DNA of 64,000 nt, from the NCBI RefSeq assembly GCF_000717995.1, contig NZ_JODM01000002.1, positions 124,001-188,000 on the forward strand. The letters are read 5' to 3'. The DNA is from Streptomyces violaceorubidus (GTDB lineage Bacteria > Actinomycetota > Actinomycetes > Streptomycetales > Streptomycetaceae). Each line of letters begins with the position of its first letter. The stretch's first letter is position 1. Made by a program: the position numbers and the translations under genes. This document shows positions 17,929 to 26,228 of this stretch, piece after piece. The notes under the pieces were generated by a model, which saw only the letters and a list, made by a program, of their open reading frames with translations, searched no databases and was not told the origin of the DNA.

Positions 17929-19772
17929 GGAACGATCGCCTGCTCCACGAGCATCCGTGCGGTCGCCTCGATGGACGCGGCGTCGATCCCCGCCGCGTGC
18001 AGTTCCTCGGCCGGGGTCGCGGAGCCCGGCATCGTCGTCACCGCGAGCCGCACCAGCCGGGGCACGGGCCGTCCGTCCGTGAACGCGTCCAGCACGGCGT
18101 CGCCGATGCCGCCCTCCGGGCGGTGGTCCTCCACGGTCACCAGGCAGCCGGTCTCCTCGGCCGCCGCGCGCAGGGTGGCCCGGTCGACGGGCTTGACCGA
18201 GTACAGGTCGATCACCCGGACCGGGATGCCGTCCGCCGCGAGGGCGTCGGCCGCGGCGAGTGCCTCGTGCACGGTGACTCCGGCGGCGACGACGGTGAGC
18301 CGGTCGGCGTCGGAGGAACGCAGCACCTTGCTGCCGCCGACGGGGAACTCCTCGTCGGGTCCGTAGATCATCTCGCTCTCGCCGCGCGAGGTGCGCAGGT
18401 AGCGGATGCCCTCCAGGCCCGCCATCCCGGCGACCAGGCGTGCGGCCTGGTTGGCGTCGCACGGGTACAGCACGGTCGAGCCGTGGACGGCCCGCATCAT
18501 CGCGAGGTCCTCCAGGCCCATCTGGCTGGGCCCGTCCTGGCCGATGGCGACGCCCGCGTGGGAGCCGACGAGGTTGATGCCCGAGCCGCTGACCGAGGCC
18601 ATGCGCACGAAATCGTGGGCGCGGGTCAGGAAGGCGGCGAAGGTGGTGGCGAACGGCACCCAGCCGCGCGCCGCCATGCCCACCGCGGCGGCGACCATCT
18701 GCTGCTCGGCGATGTAGCACTCGAAGTAGCGCTCGGGGTGCTCCTTGGCGAAGAACTCGGCCCGGGTGGAGTCGCCGACCTCGCCGTCGAGCGCGACGAC
18801 GTCGCCGCGTGCGGTGCCGACCGCGGCGAGCGCCTCGCCGAACGCGTTGCGGGTGGCGACCTCGTCGCCCTTGTCGTAGCGGGGCAGCTCGGTCTGTCCG
18901 GTGCCGGTCGAGTGCAGGGCCCGGGCGTCCTCGGGCGCGTGCACGCGCACCCGGATGTCACGGGGCCCACCGAGTTCGGCGACGGCCTCCTCGGCCTCCG
19001 GCAGCGGCTTGCCGTGCTGTCCCTCGCGGTCCTCCACCGCCCGCACGCCCTTGCCCTTGAGGGTGCGGGCGATGATCGCGGTGGGCTGGCCCCTGGTGGA
19101 CAGGGCCTCGCCGTAGGCACGGTCGATGGCGTCGACGTCGTGGCCGTCGATTTCGATGGTGTGCCAATCGAAGGCCCGGAAACGGCGCGCGTACGCGTCG
19201 AGGTCGTGGCCGTGCCGGGTGGGGCCGCGCTGGCCGAGCCGGTTGACGTCGACGATCACGGTGAGGTTGTCGAGGTGTTCGTGTCCTGCGTGCTCGGCGG
19301 CCTCCCAGATCGATCCCTCGGCCAGCTCGCTGTCGCCGCACAGCACCCACACCCGGTAGTCGGTGTGGTCGAGGCGCTTGCCGGACAGCGCGATGCCGAC
19401 GCCCACGGGCAGCCCCTGCCCGAGCGATCCGGTGGCCGTCTCGACCCACGGCAGCCGCTGCGGAGTGGGGTGCCCCTCCAGGCGGCTGCCCAGCTTGCGG
19501 AAGGTGAGCAGTTCCTCGTCGTCGAGGGCGCCGGCCGCCTTGAAGGCGGAGTAGAGCAGGGGTGAGGCGTGTCCCTTGGAGAGCACGAAGCGGTCGTTGC
19601 CGGGGTGGGCGGGGCGCTCGAAGTCGTAGCGGAGGTGGTTGGCCAGGAGTACGGCCATCAGGTCCGCGGCGGACATCGACGACGTCGGGTGCCCGGAGCC
19701 GGCGGCGGCGGACGCCCGTACGCTGTCGACGCGCAACTGCTGTCCGAGGTCGACGAGTTCACCGGTGTTCAT
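17925..19772 (-). CDS. Transketolase (single-chain, short form)
   Basis: A 615-residue thiamine-diphosphate enzyme of the non-oxidative pentose phosphate pathway. It has the substrate-channel His (AASAAAGSGHPTSSMS region), GHASPLLY, the ThDP/metal motif CGDSELAEGSIWEAAEHAG (about residue 142) ending in VDVNRLGQRG, and the pyrimidine-domain Glu (FECYIAEQQMVAAAVGMAARG). It is about 50-90 residues shorter than TktA-type enzymes, closer to archaeal-type or DXS-like lengths, so the sugar substrates are not certain. The ATG overlaps the upstream flavoprotein stop (ATGA), and the stop overlaps the LigD-polymerase GTG. It is likely a second transketolase beside the housekeeping one. Confidence 0.92.
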   Translation of the reverse strand: MNTGELVDLGQQLRVDSVRASAAAGSGHPTSSMSAADLMAVLLANHLRYDFERPAHPGNDRFVLSKGHASPLLYSAFKAAGALDDEELLTFRKLGSRLEGHPTPQRLPWVETATGSLGQGLPVGVGIALSGKRLDHTDYRVWVLCGDSELAEGSIWEAAEHAGHEHLDNLTVIVDVNRLGQRGPTRHGHDLDAYARRFRAFDWHTIEIDGHDVDAIDRAYGEALSTRGQPTAIIARTLKGKGVRAVEDREGQHGKPLPEAEEAVAELGGPRDIRVRVHAPEDARALHSTGTGQTELPRYDKGDEVATRNAFGEALAAVGTARGDVVALDGEVGDSTRAEFFAKEHPERYFECYIAEQQMVAAAVGMAARGWVPFATTFAAFLTRAHDFVRMASVSGSGINLVGSHAGVAIGQDGPSQMGLEDLAMMRAVHGSTVLYPCDANQAARLVAGMAGLEGIRYLRTSRGESEMIYGPDEEFPVGGSKVLRSSDADRLTVVAAGVTVHEALAAADALAADGIPVRVIDLYSVKPVDRATLRAAAEETGCLVTVEDHRPEGGIGDAVLDAFTDGRPVPRLVRLAVTTMPGSATPAEELHAAGIDAASIEATARMLVEQAIVP

Positions 19773-21649
19773 GAGTCTCCTTCCGCGGCACGGCCGTCGG
19801 TGCGCCTGACGGGGCCGGGGGCGATGTCGGGTCCGGGGGGCGGCTGGTTCGCCGGGGGTTGGGGACCGGGGTCGGTGGGCGGGCCCGCGGACCGGCTCGG
19901 TCCGGACGGGGCGGTGGACCGCTTCCCGACGGAACCTGCCCCCGAGGCGCGGGGGGCCTTGCCCGGCTTGCCCGAGCCTCCCCGGACGGGGCGCGGTCCG
20001 GCGGCCTCGACGGCGCGGCGCGGCTTGCCCGACGCACGGGGTGAGCCGGACCGGCCCCGCTTCGCCCGCTCACCGTGCGCCTGGTTCCCGGCGTCAGCGG
20101 TCCCGGCACCGGATCCGCCCTTGGCCGGTTCACCACCCGGCTGCCCCTTGGCCGGTTCACCACCGGGCTGGCTCCTCGCGGGCTCGCCACCGGGCTGGCT
20201 CCTCGCGGGTTCACCGCCCGCCTGCTCCTTCGCGGGTTCGCCGCTGTGCTGGTTGTGCGGGTTCTGCTGGTTCTGCGGGTGCTTCGTCTGGTCGCCGGCG
20301 GGGCGCTCCCCGGCGGGTCCGTCGTCCTTCCCGGTCCGCTCCGGGGCGCCCGGTACCCGCGCGACCTCCGGCGACGACGACTCCAACGGCACGGACCAGG
20401 ACCGTACGAGGCCCAGCTGCACGGCCTGACGGGGCAGCACCGCGTCCAGCAGCCAGTCGGCGGCGACCCGCACGCGGTTGCCCGGCATCGCCGCGAGGTG
20501 GTAGCCGCGGGTGACCGCACCCGCCGCCGGGCCGGACATCGGCACGCCCAGCGGATTGGCCGCGGCCTTGGCGCCGCCGAGGTCCACGACGAACCCCAGG
20601 TCACGGTGGCGGTAGGCCCGCCGCTCCCCGATGCCGAGCGAGGCGGCGACGTTCCGGGCGCAGACCTTGCCGTGCCGCCAGGCGTGCTGTGCGGTCATCG
20701 GCGTGTACTGGCCGGGCTGGGCCAGGTCGGGCACGGCGGCCACGTCACCGCAGGCGAACAGCTCGGGCCGCCCCGGCACCTGGAGGTGGGGGTCGACGAG
20801 GAGCCGGCCGCGTTCCATGGGCAGGCCCAGGGACTCCACCAGCGGGTCGGGGCGCACGCCCACGCACCACACCAGCGTGCGGGTGTCGACGGTCGTGCCG
20901 TCGGTCAGCAGGACGCCGTCGTGCGTGGCCTCCTTGACGGAGATCCCCATCCGCACGTCGACGCCCCGCTGCCGCAGGACCCGCTCCGCGGTGCGGGAGA
21001 GCCGTTCGTCCATCTCGGGCATGACCCGGGGCGCCACGTCGAGCAGCATCCAGCGGGGCCGCATGCCGGTGCGCATCGGGTGCTTGCGGACCTGCGCGTC
21101 GGTGTACATCGCGCCGTGCGCGGCGACCTCGGTGCCGGTGTATCCCGCGCCGACCACGACGAACGTGCACCGCGCGGCGCACTCCGCCCGGTCGTCCGAG
21201 GCCGCGGCCAGCTCCATCTGCCGGGTCACGTGGTCGCGCAGGTAGAGCGCCTCCGGCAGCCCGCGGAAGCCGTGGGCGTGCTCGGCGACGCCGGGGATGG
21301 GCAGCAGCTTGTTGACGCTGCCCGCGGCGAGCACCAGGCGGTCGAAGGGCAGGGTGCCCTCCTCGCCCTCCGGGCCGGTGTAGCGCACGGTGTGCCCGTC
21401 GAGGTCGATGCCGTCGGCCTCGCCGAGCACCAGCCGCACGTGCGGCAGCGTGCCCGACAGGGAGACGCTGACCCGGCGCGGTTCCAGGATTCCGGCGGCG
21501 ACCTGGGGCAGCAGGGGCAGGTAGAGGAAGTAGTCGGTCGGGTTGAGCAGGGTGATGTCGGCCTGGTGCCGGGTGAGCCGGGACAGGGTGCGGGCCGTCC
21601 GGTACCCGGCGAAGCCGGCACCGACGATCACGATGCGGGGTCGGCTCAC
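19769..21649 (-). CDS. NDH-2-like NAD(P)/FAD-dependent oxidoreductase with long repetitive tail
   Basis: A 626-residue protein. Residues 1-430 are a two-dinucleotide-binding flavoprotein like type II NADH dehydrogenase: FAD motif IVIVGAGFAGYRTA (residue 5), NAD motif FVVVGAGYTGTEVAAHGA (about 168), second FAD motif ELFACGDVAAVPDL, and a C-terminal DWLLDAVLPRQAVQLG likely to bind the membrane surface. Residues 430-626 are Pro/Gly/Lys-rich low complexity with GEPARSQPG-type nonapeptides. It starts at GTG 21649 behind GGAGGCGAACC. It is the first gene of an operon with transketolase and LigD-type polymerase; the functional link is unclear. Confidence 0.9.
   Translation of the reverse strand: MSRPRIVIVGAGFAGYRTARTLSRLTRHQADITLLNPTDYFLYLPLLPQVAAGILEPRRVSVSLSGTLPHVRLVLGEADGIDLDGHTVRYTGPEGEEGTLPFDRLVLAAGSVNKLLPIPGVAEHAHGFRGLPEALYLRDHVTRQMELAAASDDRAECAARCTFVVVGAGYTGTEVAAHGAMYTDAQVRKHPMRTGMRPRWMLLDVAPRVMPEMDERLSRTAERVLRQRGVDVRMGISVKEATHDGVLLTDGTTVDTRTLVWCVGVRPDPLVESLGLPMERGRLLVDPHLQVPGRPELFACGDVAAVPDLAQPGQYTPMTAQHAWRHGKVCARNVAASLGIGERRAYRHRDLGFVVDLGGAKAAANPLGVPMSGPAAGAVTRGYHLAAMPGNRVRVAADWLLDAVLPRQAVQLGLVRSWSVPLESSSPEVARVPGAPERTGKDDGPAGERPAGDQTKHPQNQQNPHNQHSGEPAKEQAGGEPARSQPGGEPARSQPGGEPAKGQPGGEPAKGGSGAGTADAGNQAHGERAKRGRSGSPRASGKPRRAVEAAGPRPVRGGSGKPGKAPRASGAGSVGKRSTAPSGPSRSAGPPTDPGPQPPANQPPPGPDIAPGPVRRTDGRAAEGDS
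20118..20250 (+). repeat. 27-bp tandem repeats in the tail of the NDH-2-like gene
   Basis: About five diverged copies of a 27-bp unit (for example CTCCTCGCGGGTTCACCGCC plus 7 bp), each encoding a nonapeptide such as GEPARSQPG or GEPAKGQPG. Units 2 to 4 are the best conserved. Confidence 0.85.
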
Positions 21650-21762
21650 GGTTCGCCTCCGGGCTGTCGCGTACCTCGTGAGCCTTCCGCGTCCCCTTGG
21701 CCGGGGCGCCCAAACGTCCGCACGCAGGCCTCGCGGGCGGCCCGGAAGCCGCCGCGCCGCCG

Positions 21763-21786
21763 GTTTCCGGCCCCGCGCCCGGGTAC
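21763..21786 (+). promoter_or_regulatory. Candidate sigma-B-type promoter of the LLM oxidoreductase gene
   Basis: GTTT (21763-21766), exactly 14 nt, then GGGTAC (21781-21786) matches the consensus of the SigB-group sigma factors of Streptomyces. It is 44 bp upstream of the ATG at 21830. Confidence 0.6.
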
Positions 21787-21829
21787 CCGGCCCCGGAACC
21801 ATCCGCTCCCTGTCCGGAGGCAACCCCCC

Positions 21830-22792
21830 ATGCCCGAATACGGCTATTTCCTCTCGTGCGAGCAGTACGGTCCCGCGGAGCTGATCGAGCAGGCGCGGAT
21901 GGCCGAACAGGCCGGTTTCCAGGCGCTGTGGATCTCGGACCACTACCACCCCTGGAACGGCGAACAGGGCCAGAGCCCGTTCGTGTGGTCGGTGATCGGC
22001 GCGCTGTCGGACGCGGTGTCCCTGCCGGTGGAGACGGCGGTGACCTGCCCGACGGTGCGCATCCACCCGGCGGTGGTGGCGCAGGCCGCGGCGACCAGCG
22101 CGGTGATGACGCAGGGCCGCTTCCGGCTGGGCGTCGGCACCGGCGAGGCGCTGAACGAGCACATCTTCGGCGACGCCTGGCCGGCCGCGCACGTACGCCT
22201 GGAGATGCTGGAGGAGGCCATCCTGATCATCCGGCGGCTGCTCACCGGCGAGGAGGTCAACCACCACGGCACCCACTACACGGTGGAGAACGCCCGCCTG
22301 TACACGGTGCCCGACGAGCCGGTGCCGATCGACATCTCGGGCTTCGGCCCGGCGGCGACGAAGCTGGCGGCCCGGGTCGGTGACGGCTACATCACGATGA
22401 TGCCGGACGCCCCGATGGTGGAGCAGTACCGGAAGGGCGGGGGCGGCGGGAAGCTGGTCAGCGGAGGCACCAAGGTCTGCTACGACACCGACAAGGACGC
22501 CGCCGTCCGCACCGTGCACCGGCTGTGGGCCAACGAGCAGCTGCCCGGCGAGCTGAGCCAGGTGCTGCCCTCGCCGAAGCACTTCGAGCAGGCGCAGACT
22601 CTGGTCACCGAGGGCATGGTCCGCGACAGCCGGGTGTGCGGCGACGACGTGGACGAGCACGTGGCGGAGCTGAAGCGGTTCGCCGACGCCGGTTTCGACC
22701 GGGTCTACGTCAACCAGATCGGCCCGGACCTGCGCGGCTTCTTCGACCTCTACCGCACCAAGGTGCTGCCGCAGCTCCAGCAGAGCGCCTGA
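21830..22792 (+). CDS. LLM-class F420-dependent oxidoreductase (TIGR03557-like)
   Basis: A 320-residue luciferase-like TIM-barrel flavin/F420 oxidoreductase. It starts MPEYGYFLSCEQYGPAELIE and has the LLM core WISDHYHPWNGEQGQSPFVW, VETAVTCPTVRIHPAVVAQA, RFRLGVGTGEALNEHIFG and VPIDISGFGPAATKLA. This pattern fits the actinobacterial TIGR03557 group near F420-dependent glucose-6-phosphate dehydrogenases; the substrate is unknown. The Shine-Dalgarno is CCGGAGG. A sigma-B-type promoter candidate lies upstream, so it may be stress induced. It ends at a 20-bp perfect hairpin. Confidence 0.92.
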   Translation: MPEYGYFLSCEQYGPAELIEQARMAEQAGFQALWISDHYHPWNGEQGQSPFVWSVIGALSDAVSLPVETAVTCPTVRIHPAVVAQAAATSAVMTQGRFRLGVGTGEALNEHIFGDAWPAAHVRLEMLEEAILIIRRLLTGEEVNHHGTHYTVENARLYTVPDEPVPIDISGFGPAATKLAARVGDGYITMMPDAPMVEQYRKGGGGGKLVSGGTKVCYDTDKDAAVRTVHRLWANEQLPGELSQVLPSPKHFEQAQTLVTEGMVRDSRVCGDDVDEHVAELKRFADAGFDRVYVNQIGPDLRGFFDLYRTKVLPQLQQSA

Positions 22793-22802
22793 CCCGCAGA
22801 GC

Positions 22803-22845
22803 GCAGGGGTACGCCCGCACGGCCTCCGTGCGGGCGTACCCCTGC
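22803..22845. terminator. 20-bp perfect hairpin between convergent genes
   Basis: GCAGGGGTACGCCCGCACGG at 22803-22822 pairs without mismatch with CCGTGCGGGCGTACCCCTGC at 22826-22845 over a 3-nt loop (CCT). It lies 10 bp after the LLM gene and 10 bp from the end of the convergent membrane protein gene, so it probably serves both. Confidence 0.85.
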
Positions 22846-22855
22846 GGGCGGCCGG

Positions 22856-23263
22856 TCAGGCGCGGTCGTGCGTGCCGCCGGGGTCGGCGTCGTGCCGGCC
22901 CGGTGCGGCGGGCGTGCCGCCTCCGGGGACGCGGTCGTGCCCCGAGGAGTGGGCCGGGCCCGGCCCCGACGGGTGCGGGCGGGCCGCGCCGCGCAGCAGG
23001 TACGCCGCGACGCCCAGGAGGGCGGCCGTGATCAACGCGGCGGCCCAGCCCGGGAGCACGAGGGCGAGCGCCAGTCCCACGGCGAGCGCGACCGCGGCGC
23101 CCGCGTACAGGGCGGCGGTGCCGGAGGCGGCGTACAGCGTGGCCCTGCGGCGCTGCCTGCGGGTCTGTTCCCGCAGTTCGTCGCGCACGGTCTCGCGTGC
23201 CACCTGCGCCAGTTCGTCGACCAGTTGCCTGTCCAGGTGTTCCAAGTGATCCATGCGGTTCAT
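22856..23263 (-). CDS. Phage-holin-family-like membrane protein
   Basis: A 135-residue protein with an N-terminal amphipathic, charged helix (LDRQLVDELAQVARETVRDE, LREQTRRQRRR), two predicted membrane helices (ALYAGAAVALAVGLALALVL and AAALITAALLGVAAYLL), and a His/Gly/Pro-rich C-terminal tail. This layout matches the actinobacterial holin-like superfamily III membrane proteins, which are usually chromosomal and not lytic. The start is ATG 23263 or ATG 23254; neither has a Shine-Dalgarno, and the palindrome GCGGGTACCCGC is just upstream. Confidence 0.75.
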   Translation of the reverse strand: MNRMDHLEHLDRQLVDELAQVARETVRDELREQTRRQRRRATLYAASGTAALYAGAAVALAVGLALALVLPGWAAALITAALLGVAAYLLRGAARPHPSGPGPAHSSGHDRVPGGGTPAAPGRHDADPGGTHDRA

Positions 23264-23350
23264 GTGTTGCGGGTACCCGCGGGCCCGGCTTCCATGGCCG
23301 GACGGCCGGACGGGAGTGGATGGCCGGCCCTTCCAACTAGGCTCGTCCGT

Positions 23351-23698
23351 ATGGACATTCTGGGAGCCACACTGCGCGTCTACGTCGACGACCTGGACAA
23401 GGCGATCCCCTTCTACGAGGGTCTGGCGGGCGGCGAGGCCCTCCGCTTCGAGCGCGGCGGCGTCCAGGCCGCCGCCATCGGCTGCTTCCTGCTGATGAGC
23501 GGGCCCGAGTCCCAGCTCGAGGTGTTGCGCAAGGTGGCCGCGACCATCGCCGTGTCGGACGTGGAGGAGACCGGTCGCGTACTCGGCTCCCTGGGGGCCG
23601 ACATCATCGCCGGCCCGGTCGCCACGCCCGGGGGCCGCAACCTGATCGCCCGCCATCCGGACGGGGCGATCTACGAGTACGTGGACCGGCGGCAGTAG
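23351..23698 (+). CDS. VOC-family protein, short
   Basis: A 115-residue glyoxalase-fold protein: MDILGATLRVYVDDLDKAIP, FYEGLAGGEALRFE, ATIAVSDVEETGRVLGSLGA and a C-terminal RHPDGAIYEYVDRRQ. It has one VOC domain (two beta-alpha-beta-beta-beta units), so it probably works as a dimer. Metal ligands are not obvious. TAGGCT lies 7 nt before the ATG and no Shine-Dalgarno is present, so a leaderless transcript is likely. Confidence 0.88.
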   Translation: MDILGATLRVYVDDLDKAIPFYEGLAGGEALRFERGGVQAAAIGCFLLMSGPESQLEVLRKVAATIAVSDVEETGRVLGSLGADIIAGPVATPGGRNLIARHPDGAIYEYVDRRQ

Positions 23699-23717
23699 CG
23701 TCCGTGCCGGGCGGGGC

Positions 23718-25709
23718 TCACTCCTCGTCCGGCCACATCCGGAAGTCGTAGCGGGCCGGGAGCGGTGCGTCGTCCAGCCTCGCCCACAGCAGGCCGATGC
23801 TGTCGGCGCCCTCCCTCAGGTCGGCGACCTCGAAGCCCTCGTCGAACACGGCCCGCGCGTCCCCGGTCCGGCCCTCGGCGGCCAGCAACTCGGCCTCGGT
23901 CAGCCGGAACCGGCCGCGGGCCCGCGTCCCGGGGTCCAGCCGCTCCCACACGGTCCGGGCGTCCGCGGTGCGCCCGACCGCGAGCAGCGCCCCGATCGAC
24001 TCCCGGCCCACCGCGGCGGTGACGGCCGCCCACGTCGAGTCCCCGTCCGCCGCCGCGTCGGCCCGGCGTGCGCACAGGTCGTCGAAGGCCTCCAGGTACC
24101 GGTCGGCGGCGCGCTCCGGGTGGCCGTCCTGCTGGTCGGCGACGGCGAGGCAGCGCAGCAGCGGCCAGCGGTCCGCGGCGGACTTGAGCCCGCGCTCCCA
24201 ACTGCGCACCGCCTGCGCCCGGTCGTCGCCGTGCCACTGGGCGACGCCGAGGTGGTACTCGGCGAGGGGGGTGGCGGCCGTGGTCTCCAGCATGTCCCGC
24301 CAGGGCCGGGCGACCAGCGTCCCGCCGGGCGGCTCGTGGTGTTCCGGTTCGGGCAGTGACCCGGCGCGCAGCAGGTGCAGCCAGGGCTTCTGCTCCTCGC
24401 CCAGGGTGTCCTCGTCGAAGGGGGTGCCGGACAGCTTCCAGCCGGCCCGCAGCACCTCGAGCGCGCCCCAGCCCGACCCGGTGGCCAGGCGTTCGCCGGG
24501 CTCGGTGTCGGCGTGCGGGCGCCAGGCCTCGTACGCGGCGTCGACGTCGGCCCGGGGCAGGGCGGCCTCCAGCCGGTCCTCGGCCCGGCGCAGCACGGTG
24601 TGCCAGTCGCCGTCCGGCGCGGTGTCGAGCGGCCCGTACGCCTCCAGCCAGGACACCTCGCTCTCCGCGTCCAGCCTGACGTGTTCGAGCTGGGTGCGCA
24701 CGAGCCCGGCCTGGATCTCGCAGTAGCCGCCGGTGCCGGGCTCGGTGAGCCACTCCTGCCAGCGGCGTCCGCCGGGTTTGGTGCCCCACACGAACAGCTT
24801 GCGGCCGCGCAGCAGGTCGGTCGAGGTCTGCACCAGCCCGTGGCCGTCCGCGTCGAGGGCGGCGATCCAGCGGCGCCGGTCGTCCGGCACCTCGTAGAAG
24901 TAGTCGGCGGCGTAGGTGCTGTTGAGCGGGTACGTGCGGTCGACACCGTCGTACGTCGGGACGGGCACCCTGCGCAGCCGTCGTTCGTACCCGAAGTGCC
25001 AGGCCTCGTCGGCGGGGGCTAGGACGCGGCGGTCCTCGGGGACGGCGATGTTGGACCACCAGTAGGTGGGCACCGGACGCTCGTGCGGGTTGCGGACGCG
25101 GACACCGACGTAGAGGAAGTCCGAGCCGTCCGGCAGCCACAGGTCCACCTGGAAGGGCAGGTCGCGCAGCCGCTCCCACTCCCACAGGCGCAGTATCTCT
25201 CCCCCACCGCCCGAGGGGCGGTGCCCCCGGCCGTCGGGGGCGGGGACGCGGGCGGCGTGCACGGGCGAGCAGGACAGGGTGGTGTGGCCGGTGGCGCCGA
25301 TGTTCCACTCGATGCCGCCGGAGAACCAGGCGCCGTTGAGGGCGAAGTTGGCGGGCTGGAGCACGGGGTTGACGTAGAGGAGTTCGCGGTCGGTGGGCTT
25401 GTGGTGGAGGGAGGCGATGCGTCCGCCCAGGCCGGGCAGGACGGTGGCCCGCAGCCGGTCGTTCTCGATGACGACTGCGTCCACCTCGCGCGGTGCGCGC
25501 TCCCGGTCGTAGCCGTCGCGGACCTGGACGGGCAGCAGGCTGCGCAGTGGCGCGTAGTCGACCTGGCGGGCCATGTCGCGGGGCAGGCCCGCCCGGTCCC
25601 GGTCGTCGATGCGGTGGGCCTCGTCCAGGGGGCGCAGCGGCGGCAGGGGGTTGTCCGGCCCCAGCGGCGCGGCGGGCAGGGTCAGTACCTCGCGTCGGAT
25701 CGTCGTCAC
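23718..25709 (-). CDS. DUF5107-domain protein (carbohydrate-related, unknown function)
   Basis: A 663-residue protein starting at GTG 25709. The N-terminal 300 or so residues are a DUF5107 domain, related to galactose-mutarotase-like folds: ENDRLRATVLPGLGGRIASL, HHKPTDRELLYVNPVLQPAN, FALNGAWFSGGIEWNIGATG and NPHERPVPTYWWSNIAVP. The C-terminal 300 residues are helical and TPR-like. Full-length relatives can exceed 1,000 residues; this is a shorter form with no sign of truncation. A role in sugar or polysaccharide handling is only suggested. It is convergent with the VOC gene 20 bp away and divergent from the DUF6204 gene. Confidence 0.82.
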   Translation of the reverse strand: MTTIRREVLTLPAAPLGPDNPLPPLRPLDEAHRIDDRDRAGLPRDMARQVDYAPLRSLLPVQVRDGYDRERAPREVDAVVIENDRLRATVLPGLGGRIASLHHKPTDRELLYVNPVLQPANFALNGAWFSGGIEWNIGATGHTTLSCSPVHAARVPAPDGRGHRPSGGGGEILRLWEWERLRDLPFQVDLWLPDGSDFLYVGVRVRNPHERPVPTYWWSNIAVPEDRRVLAPADEAWHFGYERRLRRVPVPTYDGVDRTYPLNSTYAADYFYEVPDDRRRWIAALDADGHGLVQTSTDLLRGRKLFVWGTKPGGRRWQEWLTEPGTGGYCEIQAGLVRTQLEHVRLDAESEVSWLEAYGPLDTAPDGDWHTVLRRAEDRLEAALPRADVDAAYEAWRPHADTEPGERLATGSGWGALEVLRAGWKLSGTPFDEDTLGEEQKPWLHLLRAGSLPEPEHHEPPGGTLVARPWRDMLETTAATPLAEYHLGVAQWHGDDRAQAVRSWERGLKSAADRWPLLRCLAVADQQDGHPERAADRYLEAFDDLCARRADAAADGDSTWAAVTAAVGRESIGALLAVGRTADARTVWERLDPGTRARGRFRLTEAELLAAEGRTGDARAVFDEGFEVADLREGADSIGLLWARLDDAPLPARYDFRMWPDEE

Positions 25710-25865
25710 GGTTCCCCATGGAAGCCGGTCCCCGGCGCGGTGAACAGGGGGTCCGTCGGCCGGGCCGGGGCGATGTGGCTCACGTTTAATCCGCTGGGGC
25801 GCGGTTGGGGCGCGGACGTAGGCTCGGGCGGTCGAAGCGGCTACGAAGACTGAGGAGAGACGCAC

Positions 25866-26228
25866 GTGAGTGAGCGGCCCGTGAGTGAGCAGCACACCTA
25901 CCGGGTGATCGTCCGGGGCACCTGGGAGGGGCTGAGCGAGGAGGCCCGCGCCCGGTTGCTCGCCGAGGCGGGCGAGCACGGGATGGCGAGCATGCGCTTC
26001 ACCGAGGAGGGCTCGCTGTCGTACGAGCCCGCGCCGCTGAAGCACTTCTCGATGCGCTACGTGGTGCTGTCGGACGCGGCGGACGGCGAGGAGATGGCGG
26101 GCGCGCTCGCTCAGGACCGGGCCGAGACCACGCTCCGCGGGCTCGGCTACGGCTTCGGCGAGCTCAGGTCCACGGTGACGGACCTGGACACGATGAAGAT
26201 CAACCGGAAGGCACGGTCTCGGCGGTGA
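25866..26228 (+). CDS. DUF6204-family protein
   Basis: A 120-residue protein of unknown function. It has the family pattern YRVIVRGTWEGLSEEARARL, MRFTEEGSLSYEPAPLKHFS and a C-terminal LRGLGYGFGELRSTVTDLDT followed by a basic tail. The GTG at 25866 follows GAGGAGAGACGCAC; a second in-frame GTG at 25881 is possible. Its last 29 bp overlap the convergent GNAT gene. Confidence 0.84.
   Translation: MSERPVSEQHTYRVIVRGTWEGLSEEARARLLAEAGEHGMASMRFTEEGSLSYEPAPLKHFSMRYVVLSDAADGEEMAGALAQDRAETTLRGLGYGFGELRSTVTDLDTMKINRKARSRR

Noticed and set aside
17929..18720. In-frame upstream extension of the LigD-polymerase gene
   Set aside because: It is antisense-like Arg-rich sequence inside the transketolase gene; conserved sequence begins after the GTG at 17928.
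21650..22660. In-frame upstream extension of the NDH-2-like gene
   Set aside because: The open frame continues for over 300 codons but overlaps the well-supported LLM gene antisense; the Rossmann FAD motif begins right after GTG 21649, which has GGAGG.
22856..23263. Prophage remnant because of the holin-like protein
   Set aside because: No integrase, lysin or structural genes are nearby; such membrane proteins are common chromosomal genes in actinobacteria.
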